32,891 nucleotides of DNA. It comes from Runella sp. (GTDB lineage: Bacteria; Bacteroidota; Bacteroidia; Cytophagales; Spirosomataceae). Positions within the stretch are counted from its first letter, which is position 1. Every line of letters starts with the position of its first letter. Under the pieces are notes generated by a model. The model saw only the letters and a list, made by a program, of their open reading frames with translations, searched no databases and was not told the origin of the DNA. Of this stretch, positions 1 to 7,760 are shown in pieces. Position numbers and translations under genes: made by a program. Location: positions 1 to 32,891 of the forward strand of contig JALQYJ010000073.1 of the NCBI GenBank assembly GCA_023254175.1. The letters are read 5' to 3'.

Positions 1-211
1 CAAAACCAAAGACATTTTGAAAGATGCCCTCAAGACATTTGATGGTACCATCATTTTGATTTCGCACGACCGTGATTTCTTAGACGGTCTGGCTGAAAAA
101 GTATATGAATTTGGCAACCAACGCGTCAAAGAACACCTCGAAGACATCAACGGATTTTTACGCATTAAGAAAATGGAGAATCTTCGGGAAATTGAGCGAA
201 AAGCCAAATAA
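1..211 (+). CDS. ABC-F family ATPase, C-terminal fragment
   Basis: The reading frame is open from the window edge, so the true start lies outside. The visible last 69 or so residues contain the end of an ABC ATPase domain: a beta strand followed by LISHDRDFLDGL, which is the H-loop/switch histidine region typical of the second nucleotide-binding domain of ABC-F proteins. A short charged tail rich in Lys and Glu follows. ABC-F proteins are soluble duplicated ATPases that act on the ribosome (translation factors or antibiotic-protection proteins) rather than transporters. Which subfamily this is cannot be told from the tail. A good intrinsic terminator follows the stop codon. Confidence 0.8.
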   Translation, partial: KTKDILKDALKTFDGTIILISHDRDFLDGLAEKVYEFGNQRVKEHLEDINGFLRIKKMENLREIERKAK

Positions 212-234
212 TCTTCTTTCCCCGATTTTTTAAC

Positions 235-285
235 CAACCCCGTATTTCAGCCTTGAAGTACGGGGTTGTATTTTATCTTGTTTTC
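235..285 (+). terminator. Intrinsic terminator after the ABC-F gene
   Basis: A 10-bp perfect stem (CAACCCCGTA at 235-244 with TACGGGGTTG at 259-268) and a 14-nt loop are followed by a T-rich run (TATTTTATCTTGTTTT). It lies 24 nt after the ABC-F stop codon. Confidence 0.85.
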
Positions 286-518
286 CAGTAAGGCAAAAAG
301 TGCCATTAGATATTTATTCTAAATTTTGGGTTTTTACCAAAATTATTCTCACATCATCTATCTTTTTGTTCTTACTTTTTACACATTTTCAGTTTCACTA
401 AACAATATACGCTTTTTTGAATCTAACTTAGATTTGTACAATTTTTTAGTGTATTTGTATAAAAAACATCAGTTTTCTTTTATAATAAATGGCTAATATT
501 AAAAAATGTAAAATTTTA
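286..518. other. AT-rich intergenic region upstream of glutamine synthetase
   Basis: About 230 bp of very AT-rich DNA with no credible open frame on either strand. It separates the ABC-F terminator from the glutamine synthetase promoter. Several partial promoter-like TTTG/TA motifs occur (for example near 433-457), but none matches the consensus exactly. It could hold regulator sites; I see no clear palindrome. Confidence 0.5.
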
Positions 519-550
519 TTTGGCTTTTATTAAAAAACACATTACTTTTG
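519..550 (+). promoter_or_regulatory. Bacteroidota-type promoter of glutamine synthetase
   Basis: TTTG at 519-522, a 20-nt spacer, then TACTTTTG at 543-550. This is an exact match to the phylum's primary sigma factor consensus (TTTG, 17-23 nt, TAnnTTTG). The predicted transcription start is near 556, giving a leader of roughly 57 nt before the ATG at 613. Confidence 0.8.
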
Positions 551-612
551 AGTCCATAAAAAGTACAACAACACCAAACTGATTTATTCAACCACCTTAA
601 ATTTTATTGTCA

Positions 613-1638
613 ATGGCAAAGGCTAAATTAGAATACATCTGGCTAGACGGCTACAAGCCCACTCAAAGTTTACGTAGTAAAACTAAGATTGAGAATGATT
701 TCTCGGGTAAGTTGGAAGACTGCGACATGTGGTCATTCGATGGTTCTTCAACAGAACAAGCTCCAGGCGGCTCGTCTGACTGTTTGTTGAAGCCTGTTTT
801 CATTTGCCCAGACCCAGAGCGTTCTAAATTAGGTACGCCTGCTTACTTGGTAATGTGCGAAGTATTGAACGCTGATGGAACGCCTCACGAATCAAACGGT
901 CGCGCTACTATCGAGGACGACGATAACGATTTTTGGTTTGGTTTTGAACAAGAGTATTTCTTGTGGAACCTTGAAATCAATAAGCCACTTGGCTTCCCTG
1001 CCAATGGCTACCCAGCTCCACAAGGTCCATACTACTGCTCAGTAGGTGCGAAAAACGCTTACGGACGCGACATCATTGAAGAGCACCTTGAGTATTGCCT
1101 CCAAGCTGGTTTAAACGTTGAAGGTATCAACGCCGAAGTAGCAGCAGGTCAGTGGGAGTTCCAAATCTTCTCTAAAGGCGCAAAAGACGCTGGTGACCAA
1201 ATTTGGGTAGCTCGTTATTTGTTGGAACGTATGGGTGAAAAATACGGTGTAGGTATCAACTGGCACTGTAAGCCACTCGGCGCTACTGATTGGAATGGTT
1301 CTGGTATGCACGCTAACTTCTCAAACACTATTTTGAGAACTGCGGGTAGCAAAGATACATTCGATAAAATCTGTCAAGCATTTGCTCCAGTTGTTGCTGA
1401 GCACATCGCAGTGTATGGTGCTGACAACCACCTCCGATTGACTGGTAAGCACGAAACACAATCAATTGACCAATTCTCATACGGTGTATCTGACCGCGGT
1501 GCATCTATTCGTATTCCTATCGTTGCAGTGAAGAAAGGCTGGAAAGGATACTTGGAAGACCGTCGTCCAAATTCGGCTGCTGATCCATACAAGGTAGCAG
1601 CTCGTATTATCAAAACCGTTAAAGCAGTAGAAATCTGA
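613..1638 (+). CDS. Glutamine synthetase, type II (GSII)
   Basis: ATP-dependent ligation of ammonia to glutamate, the central nitrogen-assimilation step. The 341-aa length is that of the short GSII class known from eukaryotes and some bacteria, not the ~470-aa GSI or ~730-aa GSIII. Visible motifs are the N-terminal beta-grasp segment WSFDGSSTEQA (40-50), the metal-binding stretch FGFEQEYF (109-116), NAEVAAGQWEFQ (173-184), the ATP/metal segment NGSGMHANFS (228-237) and RGASIRIP (295-302). The start at ATG 613 is preferred over TTG 607, which adds only two residues. It has its own promoter and a strong terminator, so it is probably monocistronic. The class call is firm; regulation by nitrogen status is plausible but not shown. 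Confidence 0.95.
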   Translation: MAKAKLEYIWLDGYKPTQSLRSKTKIENDFSGKLEDCDMWSFDGSSTEQAPGGSSDCLLKPVFICPDPERSKLGTPAYLVMCEVLNADGTPHESNGRATIEDDDNDFWFGFEQEYFLWNLEINKPLGFPANGYPAPQGPYYCSVGAKNAYGRDIIEEHLEYCLQAGLNVEGINAEVAAGQWEFQIFSKGAKDAGDQIWVARYLLERMGEKYGVGINWHCKPLGATDWNGSGMHANFSNTILRTAGSKDTFDKICQAFAPVVAEHIAVYGADNHLRLTGKHETQSIDQFSYGVSDRGASIRIPIVAVKKGWKGYLEDRRPNSAADPYKVAARIIKTVKAVEI

Positions 1639-1658
1639 TTTTTGGAATACATAGCACT

Positions 1659-1695
1659 AAAAAACCCCGTCTTTGGCGGGGTTTTTTGTTTTTTA
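1659..1695 (+). terminator. Intrinsic terminator after glutamine synthetase
   Basis: An 11-bp perfect stem AAAAAACCCCG (1659-1669) pairs with CGGGGTTTTTT (1677-1687) around a 7-nt loop. A T-rich tail continues to about 1695. It starts 20 nt after the stop codon. Confidence 0.92.
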
Positions 1696-1734
1696 GCCTA
1701 ATTTCGTCGTCGTTTTAAACCTCCTTATCACTAC

Positions 1735-2469
1735 ATGAACTATTCTGAGCTTACTTTTAAAGACCGCAACCCCATAAAACGGTACCTTCAGCGCCAACGG
1801 CTCAAAGAAGTGGCAAAAAAATTAACCCAAACGTTCGATACTCAATCCCATTTGCGTATTTTAGATTTTGGGTGTGGTAATGCCGAATTGTACAAATACC
1901 TAAAAGAAAGCTTTTCTAGTTTTACTTACGTTGGTTTCGACCCCAGCGAAAAATACATCGCAGAAGCCAAAACAAATGTAAACCTTACGCCTCAAGATAC
2001 ACTTACATGTGACAAAGAAGAGGTTCTGTCCCAGCATTACGACCTCATTTTCTGCCTCGAAGTGTTTGAACACCTGCCCGATGAAATCATGGCTGTTGAA
2101 CTTAGCACTGTACAGCGGCTTTTATCGCCCAGAGGCGTTTTGGTCGTGGCTGTACCCAATGAATTATACCTTGTGGCTCTCATTCGTGGGCTTTTCCGTA
2201 TGACCCGCCGATGGGGCGCCTACGATGCGACTCCCAAAAATGTCTTGCTTTCGACCTTAGGTACGCCGCCCACCGACCGCCACAAAACACTTAACAAAGC
2301 TGGGAATTATATTTGGGCGCACATGGGGTTTGATTATCGGGTTCTTACCAAAACCCTTCAAAACTATTTCCACGTTGCCGCTCCTTTTGGTTCACCTTTC
2401 CCGCATTTTCCTTTGTTTGTTAATACTGAAATCAACTTATTTTGTCGGCAAAAATCACAGAAAAGTTGA
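1735..2469 (+). CDS. Class I SAM-dependent methyltransferase
   Basis: A 244-aa soluble protein with a Rossmann-type methyltransferase core. Motif I, ILDFGCGNAE, is at residues 42-51, and a post-I acidic segment (VGFDPSEKYIAEA) follows. A motif resembling LIFCLEVFEHLPDE lies in the middle, and a GVLVVAVPNE segment typical of post-motif III comes next. This pattern is that of the Methyltransf_11/UbiG-like group, but the substrate cannot be read from sequence. The C-terminal half (residues ~150-240) is variable and probably forms the substrate lid. It starts at ATG 1735, 40 nt after the previous terminator. A weak promoter-like pair (TTTG 1672-1675, TAATTTCG 1699-1706) overlaps that terminator and is not convincing. 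Confidence 0.85.
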   Translation: MNYSELTFKDRNPIKRYLQRQRLKEVAKKLTQTFDTQSHLRILDFGCGNAELYKYLKESFSSFTYVGFDPSEKYIAEAKTNVNLTPQDTLTCDKEEVLSQHYDLIFCLEVFEHLPDEIMAVELSTVQRLLSPRGVLVVAVPNELYLVALIRGLFRMTRRWGAYDATPKNVLLSTLGTPPTDRHKTLNKAGNYIWAHMGFDYRVLTKTLQNYFHVAAPFGSPFPHFPLFVNTEINLFCRQKSQKS

Positions 2470-2547
2470 AGCCATAAAAATTAAGCCTTCGATTCGAAAC
2501 TCTTACCTACATAAAATGGGTTAGTAACATACATTTCCCTTTAAGCT

Positions 2548-4311
2548 ATGAACGAAGAAAAAAAGAGTGGACAGATTTTTGACTTGCCTACCCTGCGTCG
2601 CCTGTTTGCGTTTGTTAAACCTTACCAAAAACAATTTTATACACTCGTGACGCTCATTTTGGTGAGTGCGGCGCTTTCACCGCTTAGTCCGCTTCTTTTT
2701 CGCTATACCATCGACCATCAAATTGCGTCGGGCGACTACAACGGCCTAGCCATGATGCTCGCTGTCATGGTGGGTTTATTGTTTTTTCAAGCCATTATTC
2801 AGTTTATTCATACCTACATGGCGGGCTGGTTGGGTCAAAATATCATTCGTGATATTCGGATTCAGTTGTACGAAAAAATTCTTCGCCTTCGGCTTAAATT
2901 TTTTGACCAAACGCCGATTGGACGCTTAGTAACGCGTACGGTATCAGATGTAGAAACACTTTCTGACGTTTTTAGCGACGGAATGGCCGCCGTTGCAGGA
3001 GATATTTTGCAATTGGTGCTGATCATCGGGGTTATGTTTTATACCGACTGGCGGTTGTCGCTCATTAGCTTGGCTACCGTGCCTTTTATGTTGATAAGTA
3101 CGTACATTTTTAAGGAAAAAATCAAAGACTCATTCAACGAGGTACGAACGGCCGTTTCTAACCTCAACGCCTTTGTGCAAGAGCACATTACAGGAATGAA
3201 CATCGTACAGATTTTCAGCGCTGAAAAAGTAGAATTGGATAAATTTCAAAAAATTAATACTGTACACCGCGACGCCCACGTTCGTTCTATTTGGTATTAT
3301 TCGGTATATTATCCCGTTGCCGATGTGATTGCGGCCGCTGCTACAGGCTTGATTGTATGGTACGGTGCCCGCGAAATTCTCCACGACGACATCACCTTTG
3401 GAACAGTTACGGCCTTTATCATGTTTACCAACCTGTTTTTTAGACCCATACGGATGCTTGCCGACCGCTTTAACACCCTTCAAATGGGTATCGTAAGTAC
3501 AGACCGCATTCTCAAATTACTTGATAGCGACGATTATACGGTCAACAATGGCACATACGCCCCTACGCAATTGCGTGGTGAGGTATCGTTTAAAAATGTA
3601 TGGTTTGCCTACAACGAAGAAGAATACGTCCTTAAAGATATTTCATTCGACGTACAGGCAGGTCAAACCGTTGCCTTTGTGGGAGCAACGGGCGCAGGCA
3701 AATCGTCGGTTATCAACCTATTAAGTCGTTTTTACGATATAAATAAAGGAGAAATTATGGTCGATGGCGTCGAAGTGCATCAGTACGAATTAGGCGCTTT
3801 GCGGCACAACATCGGTGTGGTGCTCCAGGACGTGTTTTTGTTTTCGGATACTATTCACAACAATATTACCCTCGGCAACCCCGACATTAGTCGTGCTCAA
3901 ATCATCGAAGCCGCCAAGCTCGTTGGTGCGCATGACTTCATCGAACGCCTCCCTGGTGGCTACGACTACAACGTCATGGAACGCGGAGCAACACTCTCAG
4001 TAGGGCAACGGCAGTTAATTTCGTTTGTACGGGCATTGGTACACGACCCAAAAATCATTGTGTTGGACGAAGCCACTTCGTCTGTCGATACCGAAACCGA
4101 GGAATTGATTCAAAATGCCATTGAGAAACTCATGAAAGGCCGCACGGCCATCGTGATTGCCCACCGCCTTAGCACGATTCAGAAAGCCAACCAAATCATT
4201 GTTCTTGACAAAGGCCAAATCAAAGAAAAAGGCACTCATGACGAACTACTCGAACACGACGGTTTTTATGCTAACCTTTATCGGATGCAGTATAAAGAAG
4301 TAGTAGGGTAA
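2548..4311 (+). CDS. ABC exporter half-transporter (MsbA/MdlB-like)
   Basis: A 587-aa fusion of a six-helix type IV exporter membrane domain (residues ~20-310) and an ATPase domain. The ATPase carries Walker A GATGAGKSS (379-387), signature LSVGQRQ (483-489), Walker B IIVLDEAT ending in the catalytic Glu508, and the switch histidine in AHRLST (His539). Such proteins act as dimers in the inner membrane and export lipids, drugs or peptides. No partner half-transporter is adjacent, so a homodimer is likely. No peptidase C39 domain is present at the N-terminus, which argues against a bacteriocin exporter. The canonical catalytic residues appear intact. The substrate is not predictable. Confidence 0.93.
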   Translation: MNEEKKSGQIFDLPTLRRLFAFVKPYQKQFYTLVTLILVSAALSPLSPLLFRYTIDHQIASGDYNGLAMMLAVMVGLLFFQAIIQFIHTYMAGWLGQNIIRDIRIQLYEKILRLRLKFFDQTPIGRLVTRTVSDVETLSDVFSDGMAAVAGDILQLVLIIGVMFYTDWRLSLISLATVPFMLISTYIFKEKIKDSFNEVRTAVSNLNAFVQEHITGMNIVQIFSAEKVELDKFQKINTVHRDAHVRSIWYYSVYYPVADVIAAAATGLIVWYGAREILHDDITFGTVTAFIMFTNLFFRPIRMLADRFNTLQMGIVSTDRILKLLDSDDYTVNNGTYAPTQLRGEVSFKNVWFAYNEEEYVLKDISFDVQAGQTVAFVGATGAGKSSVINLLSRFYDINKGEIMVDGVEVHQYELGALRHNIGVVLQDVFLFSDTIHNNITLGNPDISRAQIIEAAKLVGAHDFIERLPGGYDYNVMERGATLSVGQRQLISFVRALVHDPKIIVLDEATSSVDTETEELIQNAIEKLMKGRTAIVIAHRLSTIQKANQIIVLDKGQIKEKGTHDELLEHDGFYANLYRMQYKEVVG

Positions 4312-4414
4312 CTATTTAATTTAAAATACTGACGCAACATCGGATGATTATTGATAGTTTTTATACCAAATCGGACTTTAGCAACAACCTACATGGCCGA
4401 TTGCAGCAATTGCG

Positions 4415-4618
4415 ATGCCTACCGATTTAACCAGCAATTTATCGACCAGTGACTTCTTTGTCATCGACGTTTTTGGGCGTAAACAATTGGCATTTAGAGG
4501 ACACCCGCTCTGCTATTTTAGTCAAGATAACAGTGTCAAAGGAGTGACCAAAGGCGTGAGTGTTACACAACCAGAAGTATGGCCTGTACACAACACAACT
4601 ACCGCCGCTTTACAGTAA
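4415..4618 (+). other. Short unrecognised open frame, possibly a gene remnant
   Basis: A 67-codon frame with an ATG start in a ~390-bp gap between the ABC exporter and the convergent dehydrogenase gene. It encodes a plausible globular stretch (FFVIDVFGRKQLAFRGHPL and a Val/Thr-rich end) that I do not recognise. A neighbouring frame just upstream (from about 4393) reads a short Cys-containing peptide (ADCSNCDAYRF) that ends where this one begins, which would fit a frameshifted remnant of a longer gene. No promoter is visible. It could equally be noncoding. Confidence 0.3.
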
Positions 4619-4657
4619 AAAATAAGCCCTTCCAAGTTTCAAAAACTTAGAAGGGCT
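4616..4657 (-). terminator. Intrinsic terminator of the saccharopine dehydrogenase-family gene
   Basis: A 15-bp stem with a single mismatch (4625-4639 against 4643-4657) and a 3-nt loop. On the minus strand it is followed by TATTTTTTA, a U-tract. It lies about 43 nt past the stop codon of the minus-strand gene. A second small perfect hairpin (GTGGTTA at 4667-4673 with TAACCAC at 4678-4684) lies between it and the stop codon. Confidence 0.85.
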
Positions 4658-4699
4658 ATGACTACCGTGGTTATCAGTAACCACAGGCACGTTTATCGA

Positions 4700-5911
4700 C
4701 TAATACTCGTGCGGCAACGGCTGGTTGATTTGCTCGTGCCACGGCAAACCGTGCTGATTGAGCAAGTCCATAAATGGATCTGGATTTAACTCTTCGCAGT
4801 TCCAAACTCCTGCTTTCATCCAATCGGCGTTGGTCAACATCAACATCGCGCCAATCATCGCTGGTACGCCTGTGGTGTAGCTAACCGCCTGCGCACGTAC
4901 TTCTTTCCAGCACTCGGCGTGGTCGCAGTTGTTCCATACGTAGTACGTTTTATCTTGCCCGTCTTTGATACCTTTGATTTGGCAACCAATCGACGTTTGT
5001 CCTGTGTAGTTTTCACCCAATGAATCTGGCGGAGGCAATACCGCTTTCAAAAACTCCAACGGCACAATGTCCATGCCCTGAAACTTAATGGGCGCAATGC
5101 TCGTCATACCCACGTTTTGGAGTACTTCTAAGTGCGTCAAATACGCCTGTCCGAACGTCATCCAAAAACGGGCGCGTTTCAACGTTGGGAAGTTTTTCAC
5201 CAAAGACTCCAACTCTTCGTGGTACAACACGTAGCTTTCTTTGGGACCAATACCTGGGTAATCAATCGGCTTGTGAATGCTCATTGCAGGAATTTCCACC
5301 CACTCCCCGTTTTCCCAGTAACGACCTGGTTGGGTAATCTCACGAATATTGATTTCGGGGTTGAAGTTAGTAGCAAATGCTTTTCCATGGTTTCCAGCGT
5401 TGCAGTCGATGATGTCGAGGTAATGCATTTCGTCAAACTGGTGCTTGTTGGCAAACGACGTAAACACCTGCGTCACACCTGGGTCAAACCCACAGCCCAA
5501 TAATGCCATCAAGCCCGCTTCTTTGAAACGCTCTTGGTACGCCCACTGCCAGCTATACTCAAACTTTGCCACGTCTTTTGGTTCGTAGTTGGCCGTATCG
5601 AGGTAGTGAACTCCCGTTTCCAAGCACGCATCCATGATGGTCAGGTCTTGGTAAGGCAAGGCCACATTGATTACCATTTTGGGTTGAAACGACTTGATAA
5701 GCACTACAAGCTCCGCCACGATGTCGGCATCTACTGCGGCCGTTTGAATCGTTACCCCATGCATTTCTTTGATGTCAGCCGCAATTTTATCGCATTTCGA
5801 CTTGGTGCGGCTTGCAAGCATGATTTCGGTAAAAACGTGTGAATTCATTGCGCATTTGTGCGCAACCACACCCCCTACTCCTCCTGCTCCTATGATTAAG
5901 ACTTTTAACAT
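4700..5911 (-). CDS. Saccharopine dehydrogenase-family protein, carboxy(nor)spermidine dehydrogenase-like
   Basis: A 403-aa NAD(P)-dependent oxidoreductase. The N-terminus MLKVLIIGAGGVGGVVAHK holds the dinucleotide-binding GxGGxG loop (8-13). Segments such as LLGCGFDPGVTQVF, NAGNHGKAFATNF, NYTGQTSIGC and SYTTGVPAM match what I know of Vibrio-type carboxynorspermidine dehydrogenase, which condenses aspartate semialdehyde with a diamine to give carboxy(nor)spermidine in polyamine synthesis. A true saccharopine dehydrogenase is the alternative. The partner decarboxylase (NspC type) is not in the window. An upstream in-frame ATG at 5974 would add 21 residues, but it lies only about 12 nt from a predicted -7 box, so ATG 5911 is chosen. 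Confidence 0.85.
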   Translation of the reverse strand: MLKVLIIGAGGVGGVVAHKCAMNSHVFTEIMLASRTKSKCDKIAADIKEMHGVTIQTAAVDADIVAELVVLIKSFQPKMVINVALPYQDLTIMDACLETGVHYLDTANYEPKDVAKFEYSWQWAYQERFKEAGLMALLGCGFDPGVTQVFTSFANKHQFDEMHYLDIIDCNAGNHGKAFATNFNPEINIREITQPGRYWENGEWVEIPAMSIHKPIDYPGIGPKESYVLYHEELESLVKNFPTLKRARFWMTFGQAYLTHLEVLQNVGMTSIAPIKFQGMDIVPLEFLKAVLPPPDSLGENYTGQTSIGCQIKGIKDGQDKTYYVWNNCDHAECWKEVRAQAVSYTTGVPAMIGAMLMLTNADWMKAGVWNCEELNPDPFMDLLNQHGLPWHEQINQPLPHEY

Positions 5912-5985
5912 TTTAGTTGTGAGAGATTTGGTGACTGAGCCGCTTTTGTTAGCATTTAACTTTTGCCAGCTCAAAATTTAGTCGG

Positions 5986-5993
5986 CAAAGATA
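5986..5993 (-). promoter_or_regulatory. -7 element of the saccharopine dehydrogenase-family gene
   Basis: TATCTTTG on the minus strand matches TAnnTTTG exactly. No TTTG is seen at the expected -33 spacing. The predicted start near 5980 gives a ~70-nt leader to ATG 5911. Confidence 0.5.
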
Positions 5994-6049
5994 CGATGCC
6001 TAAGCGTTTTTTCTGTTATTTGAATGTTAGTTTTTAAACCGTTAACTTC

Positions 6050-6270
6050 ATGGACATTCTTTTACTCGTTTTAGGCATTGCTGGCTTGTTGGTAGGGCTT
6101 GCGGGTGCCGTTCTTCCCCTCCCTGGGCCGCCATTAAGTTGGATTGTTGTGTCTTTATTTTTGCAGCTACGCCACCATGAGTTCATGGGTATTACACTTG
6201 TTTAGATTTGTGACGGTCATTATCACTGCCCTGCCAGTACCTCGGCAGTGCTTAGTTTTTGGCGAGTCAC
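6050..6270 (+). pseudogene. Decayed DUF456-family membrane protein
   Basis: From ATG 6050 a 51-codon frame runs to TAG at 6203. Its start, MDILLLVLGIAGLLVGLAGA followed by VLPLPGPPLSW, is the characteristic N-terminal hairpin of DUF456 membrane proteins, which are normally about 150-170 aa. After the stop, the next frame continues with a hydrophobic stretch (FRFVTVIITALPV) that resembles the following helix of the family, and then the similarity is lost. This is best read as a frameshifted and truncated gene. The rest of the gap (to 6351) holds nothing else I recognise. Confidence 0.65.
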
Positions 6271-6351
6271 CAAAATAGCCGATTGGATCCGCAAATCACC
6301 CTTTGACCTTGCCCATCTTTACCAACTTATGAGAAATGTAGATTTTCAGCC

Positions 6352-6385
6352 ACCTTCCCGAAAATTTTGGAACTTTCGGGAAGGT
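6352..6385 (-). terminator. Hairpin just past the D-threonine aldolase-like gene
   Basis: A perfect 12-bp stem (ACCTTCCCGAAA at 6352-6363 with TTTCGGGAAGGT at 6374-6385) and a 10-nt loop, 9 nt beyond the minus-strand stop codon. No U-tract follows on the minus strand, so it may be a processing or stability hairpin rather than a classical terminator. Confidence 0.55.
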
Positions 6386-6394
6386 ACTACCCCC

Positions 6395-7504
6395 CTACAC
6401 TGTAATCCTACGTTTGCGCCCCAATACCTGCCACGTATCCACTACCGATTGATTTTCTACTACGTAAGCTTCGTCATAAAGGTTGACCGTAGGACAAACG
6501 TGAAATGGCACACCGTACAGTACATCGCCCACGTTGATAGTTTCCCAATCTTCAACGCGGATAACGCCGTGTTCTTCACTTTGCCCAACGAGTTCATAAT
6601 TTTCAAGATTCAAAAAACGAATCCGTTTATCAATGGGGTTTTCAGCCGCGACGGCTTTGTGCCCCATATCTACGGTAATAAAACCTGCTTTGGGTTTTGA
6701 AATCACGCGGGCAAGTACCAGTGCCGCATACGCAAAGGGTTGTTCGGGAAGTTTATCGCCGTAGCCCCAGTCCCAAAGCACACAAGTACCTGGGCTACAA
6801 TACGTTTCGGCATGAAGTGCATGAACGGTAAAAGTAGGCGTTCCGCCAGCAACAATGATGGGACGCGGCAACCCCGCTTCCGCAATAGCTTCTAAGAAAT
6901 GTTGTACATCCACAAACCCCTCCTCTACTTCGTGGCGACGCGATTCGAAATCAGGCGTCCGTAAATGTCCATCATACACGTGTAAGCCGTGGCAGTTGAT
7001 ATTAGAAAGTTGGTGCAACGATTGGTAAAGACCAAGAATATCGCCATCAAGGGCGTGCCCTGAGCGATTCATGCCGTTGTTGACATCCAAAAATACGTCA
7101 CTGACCAACGCACTTGCACCAAAGACATCATTATGTTCATTTACTACCGACGCGCAATCAATCAACGAACCTACAAAAACGTCGGGATACTGTTGACGAA
7201 ACGCCAGCAAACGCTTTACTTTCGGCCCCATCAGTTGGTGGGCAATCACCACGTACTTTACTCCTGCTATTGCAGCCATTTCGGCTTCGGCTATGGTCGC
7301 ACACTTAAATTTTGAGATACCAGCGGCGAGCATCATCTTGATTACCTCAGGCATTTTATTGGTTTTAACGTGCGGGTATAGACGTTCGGCATTGCCCGCA
7401 ATATCAATCATCTTTTGAATGTTGTTTGCCAGTCGTTCTTTGTAAATCAGCAACGACGGCGAATCTGCTTGCTCTTCGTTTTGGAGCTTATACCATGGAG
7501 ACAT
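6395..7504 (-). CDS. D-threonine aldolase / D-serine dehydratase-like PLP enzyme
   Basis: A 369-aa fold-type III PLP enzyme: an alanine racemase-like N-terminal barrel followed by a D-serine dehydratase-like domain. The PLP lysine is expected in PHVKTNK (Lys47). GLHVYDGHLR and VAGGTPTFTVHA are characteristic barrel segments. Near the C-terminus VPFHVCPTVNLYD (His335, Cys337) matches the zinc-binding His-x-Cys of D-serine dehydratases. Known members cleave D-threonine to glycine plus acetaldehyde or dehydrate D-serine/D-threo-3-hydroxyaspartate; the exact substrate is unclear. The longest frame starts at TTG 7531, inside the promoter's -7 box, so ATG 7504 is the start. Confidence 0.88.
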   Translation of the reverse strand: MSPWYKLQNEEQADSPSLLIYKERLANNIQKMIDIAGNAERLYPHVKTNKMPEVIKMMLAAGISKFKCATIAEAEMAAIAGVKYVVIAHQLMGPKVKRLLAFRQQYPDVFVGSLIDCASVVNEHNDVFGASALVSDVFLDVNNGMNRSGHALDGDILGLYQSLHQLSNINCHGLHVYDGHLRTPDFESRRHEVEEGFVDVQHFLEAIAEAGLPRPIIVAGGTPTFTVHALHAETYCSPGTCVLWDWGYGDKLPEQPFAYAALVLARVISKPKAGFITVDMGHKAVAAENPIDKRIRFLNLENYELVGQSEEHGVIRVEDWETINVGDVLYGVPFHVCPTVNLYDEAYVVENQSVVDTWQVLGRKRRITV

Positions 7505-7528
7505 AAAGGTTGATTTGGGTGAATTATC

Positions 7529-7561
7529 CAAAAATACGATGGTTCGTTCAGACTTTCCAAA
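7529..7561 (-). promoter_or_regulatory. Promoter of the D-threonine aldolase-like gene
   Basis: On the minus strand TTTG (7561-7558), a 21-nt spacer and TATTTTTG (7536-7529) match the Bacteroidota consensus exactly. The predicted start near 7523 leaves a leader of about 20 nt before ATG 7504. Confidence 0.75.
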
Positions 7562-7709
7562 CGCTTATACGTAGGTAGCATAAAAATATCAAGAATTTAC
7601 TTTTCGGAATTATCTCAAATGAAACAAGTTAACACTAAAAGAGGTTGTATTTTTTTACTTACTTGAAAAGGACGTGCGCTACGTCAATGACACAGTCCGT
7701 CAAAGTTGG

Positions 7710-7717
7710 TAAATTTG
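7710..7717 (+). promoter_or_regulatory. -7 element of nrdB
   Basis: TAAATTTG matches TAnnTTTG exactly and lies 43 nt before the start codon. No good TTTG is present at -33, so an activator or a weak -33 may be used. The ~250-bp divergent gap with the PLP enzyme gene (7505-7760) holds nothing else clear. Confidence 0.5.
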
Positions 7718-7760
7718 TTACGCTAAAATCCCCCAATCAACTTTAACATCTAGCTATATT

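Noticed and set aside
6395-7504. Possible carboxynorspermidine decarboxylase (NspC) beside the dehydrogenase, since both use an alanine racemase-like fold
   Set aside because: The PHVKTNK lysine segment and the C-terminal HVC zinc-type motif are those of D-threonine aldolase/D-serine dehydratase enzymes, and the gene has its own promoter.
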